A DNA stretch of 64,000 bases from Thalassospira lohafexi (lineage in GTDB: Bacteria > Pseudomonadota > Alphaproteobacteria > Rhodospirillales > Thalassospiraceae), in contig NZ_NXGX01000001.1 in assembly GCF_002844275.1 (NCBI RefSeq), positions 124,001-188,000 of the forward strand, in the 5' to 3' direction. Position 1 is the stretch's first letter; every line of letters starts with the position of its first letter. Shown here one piece after another: positions 62,280 to 64,000 of the stretch. The translations under genes and the position numbers were made by a program. The notes below the pieces were generated by a model. That model had not been told where the DNA came from and made no database searches. It was given only the letters and a program-made list of their open reading frames with translations.

Positions 62280-64000
62280 GAAGCGGGAACTCCGTTCTTC
62301 CGAATGCGCAGGAACATGCGCGTCAGGATGCTGATACTGCCACCAATCAACATCAAAATCATGCCAGTCCAAACCCACGGCATCATGGGTAAAAAGCGTA
62401 CCGTTACAATGCGCCCGCCATCTTCGGAACGGTCGCCAACCGAAACATGGACGTCACCGTCACGTCCATGAAAAATGTCGGCTTCGCGGGTTTCCGTTCC
62501 CCGGATCGGGTAGTAGCGGATTTCAGGAAACAGTTCAGCCACCGGCAGGGAATGATGATAGAGGATAAAGGTTGCCTGACGCGTGGCATAGTTTTCACCC
62601 GCAAGCAGGGCAACACCTTCGTATTGCAGGTTATAGGGGCCAACCTCAATGCTTTGTCCCGCACGGGCTGACAACACAACCTGTTCTTCCCAGACTGCAC
62701 TGGCCGATCCGCCGGCAATCAGAATGGCAAGGCCGATATGGGCCAGTGTCATGCTGATATACCGCGGACCAAGAAGCTGCAGATTGCGATATTTGCTTTC
62801 GCCGTGATCGGGTTGATGCCAGAGGCGCGCCCAAAGGTCACTTAAGGCCGCAGCCAGTATCCAGCCAGCAAGGCCAATGCCAATTAACGGCAAAGGTGAA
62901 AGATCGATAAAGCGGATCGACACAAACAGCACAATGATGAGTGAAAGCATCACAGCAAGCTTCATCCGCCGTCCGATCAACCACAATTCATCCTGCCGCC
63001 AGCGCAGAACGGGGGCAAACCCCATGATGAACATAAGCGGTAAGACAACCGGTAAAAGGGCTTCGACGTAGAAGGGTGCACCAACGGTAATGTTCTCGCC
63101 GTCAACCCAGCGCAGGACGAGCGGATAGATCGTACCAATCAGAATGACGGCAGCAATCAGCGACAGTGTGACGCTGCTCAGGAACATGCCACTTTCGCGC
63201 GATACAAAGCCAAAAGCCTTTTGCTCGGCCATGCGATCCGATTGCCGCCAGAACAGAAAATAGGCTGCACTGAACAATAGACAGAAACCTACCAGCAAAG
63301 CGGTACTATCTGCTGACTGCGACAGCGTTTCGGTCAACGGACCCAAAAGATCCGAGCGGGTCAGGTAAACCCCGAACCATCCAACAGCGAACGCAGACAA
63401 GCCAAGGAAAGCTGTCCAGCTTTTTAAGGTGTCGGTCTTTTCAAGCACAGCCCGGCAATGGACAAGTGCGGTGGTCAGAAGCCAGGGGATCAGAAGGCTG
63501 TTTTCAGCGGTGTCCCAATACCACCAATTCCCCCATGCCTGCTGACTATAGGATCGGTAGGCGTTGATTGCGATTGCCAGACCAAGAAATAACCATGCAC
63601 CAATTACCCACGGGCGCAGTGTTTCGGCAAAGCTGCGATCAATTTTATGGGTTAGAAGCCCGGCAATACTCACCGTGAAAATAACGGTTAATCCGGCCAG
63701 ACCAAGATAAAGAACCGGTTCACGCAAGATGCGCAAAACATCCTGACTTTGCGGGCTCATACCACGGCCATCCAACGGTGCGACGGCGACCCGCAAAAAC
63801 GGATCAGCATCAATCAAGGTCACAAGGGCGAGGATCGCTATGACAAGCCCAAGAATTGAAAGCGCATTGGCGATAAAAAGACTATCGCTGCTCGCAGTGG
63901 TTGGCGTGTTTGATGCCCGGCGAAAAACCTGCAGGGCAAAGACAATATTTGCCAGTGCGGTTGCCAGCACCCAAAGCAACATCGCCCCGCCATCGGGGGT
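62276..64000 (-). CDS. ccmF: Cytochrome c haem lyase subunit CcmF (N-terminus cut by window edge)
   Basis: 575 residues are visible and the frame stays open to base 64000; the family length is about 650. The tryptophan-rich haem-handling WWD motif is AWGNWWYWDTAENSLL. Many TM helices and a large C-terminal periplasmic loop (about 445-535) are present. In place of the usual WG-x-HEGS before LLW, the first visible residues read TPDGGAMLLWV. It attaches haem to apocytochrome c. First gene of the ccmFGHI string in this window. Confidence 0.92.
   Translation of the reverse strand, partial: TPDGGAMLLWVLATALANIVFALQVFRRASNTPTTASSDSLFIANALSILGLVIAILALVTLIDADPFLRVAVAPLDGRGMSPQSQDVLRILREPVLYLGLAGLTVIFTVSIAGLLTHKIDRSFAETLRPWVIGAWLFLGLAIAINAYRSYSQQAWGNWWYWDTAENSLLIPWLLTTALVHCRAVLEKTDTLKSWTAFLGLSAFAVGWFGVYLTRSDLLGPLTETLSQSADSTALLVGFCLLFSAAYFLFWRQSDRMAEQKAFGFVSRESGMFLSSVTLSLIAAVILIGTIYPLVLRWVDGENITVGAPFYVEALLPVVLPLMFIMGFAPVLRWRQDELWLIGRRMKLAVMLSLIIVLFVSIRFIDLSPLPLIGIGLAGWILAAALSDLWARLWHQPDHGESKYRNLQLLGPRYISMTLAHIGLAILIAGGSASAVWEEQVVLSARAGQSIEVGPYNLQYEGVALLAGENYATRQATFILYHHSLPVAELFPEIRYYPIRGTETREADIFHGRDGDVHVSVGDRSEDGGRIVTVRFLPMMPWVWTGMILMLIGGSISILTRMFLRIRKNGVPAS

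Overview
The window reads as a chromosomal segment of an alphaproteobacterium, probably a Rhodospirillales member close to marine Thalassospira-type organisms. This assignment is inference. It rests on the ccr/ecm pair of the ethylmalonyl-CoA pathway, the ispH-thrB-rnhA string, split glycine decarboxylase (gcvPA/gcvPB), an aa3-type cox cluster with a small CoxF-like gene, ETF-ubiquinone oxidoreductase and a ccmFGHI cluster. No replication origin, rRNA operon, insertion sequence or CRISPR array was seen.

Layout. 1-4.4 kb: divergent ccr (cut by the window edge) and ecm, then a TetR regulator divergent from a short-chain dehydrogenase, with two near-identical palindromes between them. 4.6-10.4 kb: a PAS-GGDEF-EAL c-di-GMP enzyme, ispH-thrB-rnhA on the minus strand and a small lipoprotein. 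10.5-15.3 kb: a tandem glycine riboswitch, then gcvT-gcvH-gcvPA-gcvPB and a terminator. 15.4-21.8 kb: two CheZ-like phosphatases flanking a small unknown gene, a peroxiredoxin, a DsbD/ScsB-like reductase and a YqgE/AlgH protein. 22.5-28.8 kb: cytochrome c oxidase operon (coxB, coxA, ctaB, coxF-like, ctaG, ctaE, DUF983, SURF1). 28.9-38.8 kb: M32 carboxypeptidase, cNMP-binding protein, thrC, M16 peptidase, ROK kinase plus CutC, a GAF-GGDEF cyclase and a hybrid histidine kinase.

39,002-51,506 is a 12.5-kb integrative island in the 3' end of tRNA-Gln(TTG). An 18-bp direct repeat bounds it. A tyrosine integrase lies at the left end, and 13-bp-period repeats near both ends look like recombinase arm sites. 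The island carries an HTH protein, an orphan FtsH-M41-like metalloprotease domain, an RNase HI homologue that has lost two catalytic residues, a serine resolvase with a res-like site, and a type I restriction-modification operon (hsdM-hsdS-unknown-hsdR-YgjP-like). The strong terminator left of attL is probably the tRNA's original terminator, now 12.5 kb away.

51.5-64 kb returns to housekeeping genes: tRNA-Gln, ispE, a TPR lipoprotein, a DJ-1/PfpI protein, ETF-QO, a family-4-like uracil-DNA glycosylase, a soluble lytic transglycosylase, a small membrane protein, and ccmF-ccmG-ccmH-ccmI. The ccm genes make the c-type cytochromes that feed the oxidase.

The most interesting material is in the island (the inactivated RNase H, the orphan M41 domain, the unknown gene inside the hsd operon, the paired arm repeats). 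The two CheZ-like proteins come next; one carries a duplicated FliM-like CheY-binding tail.
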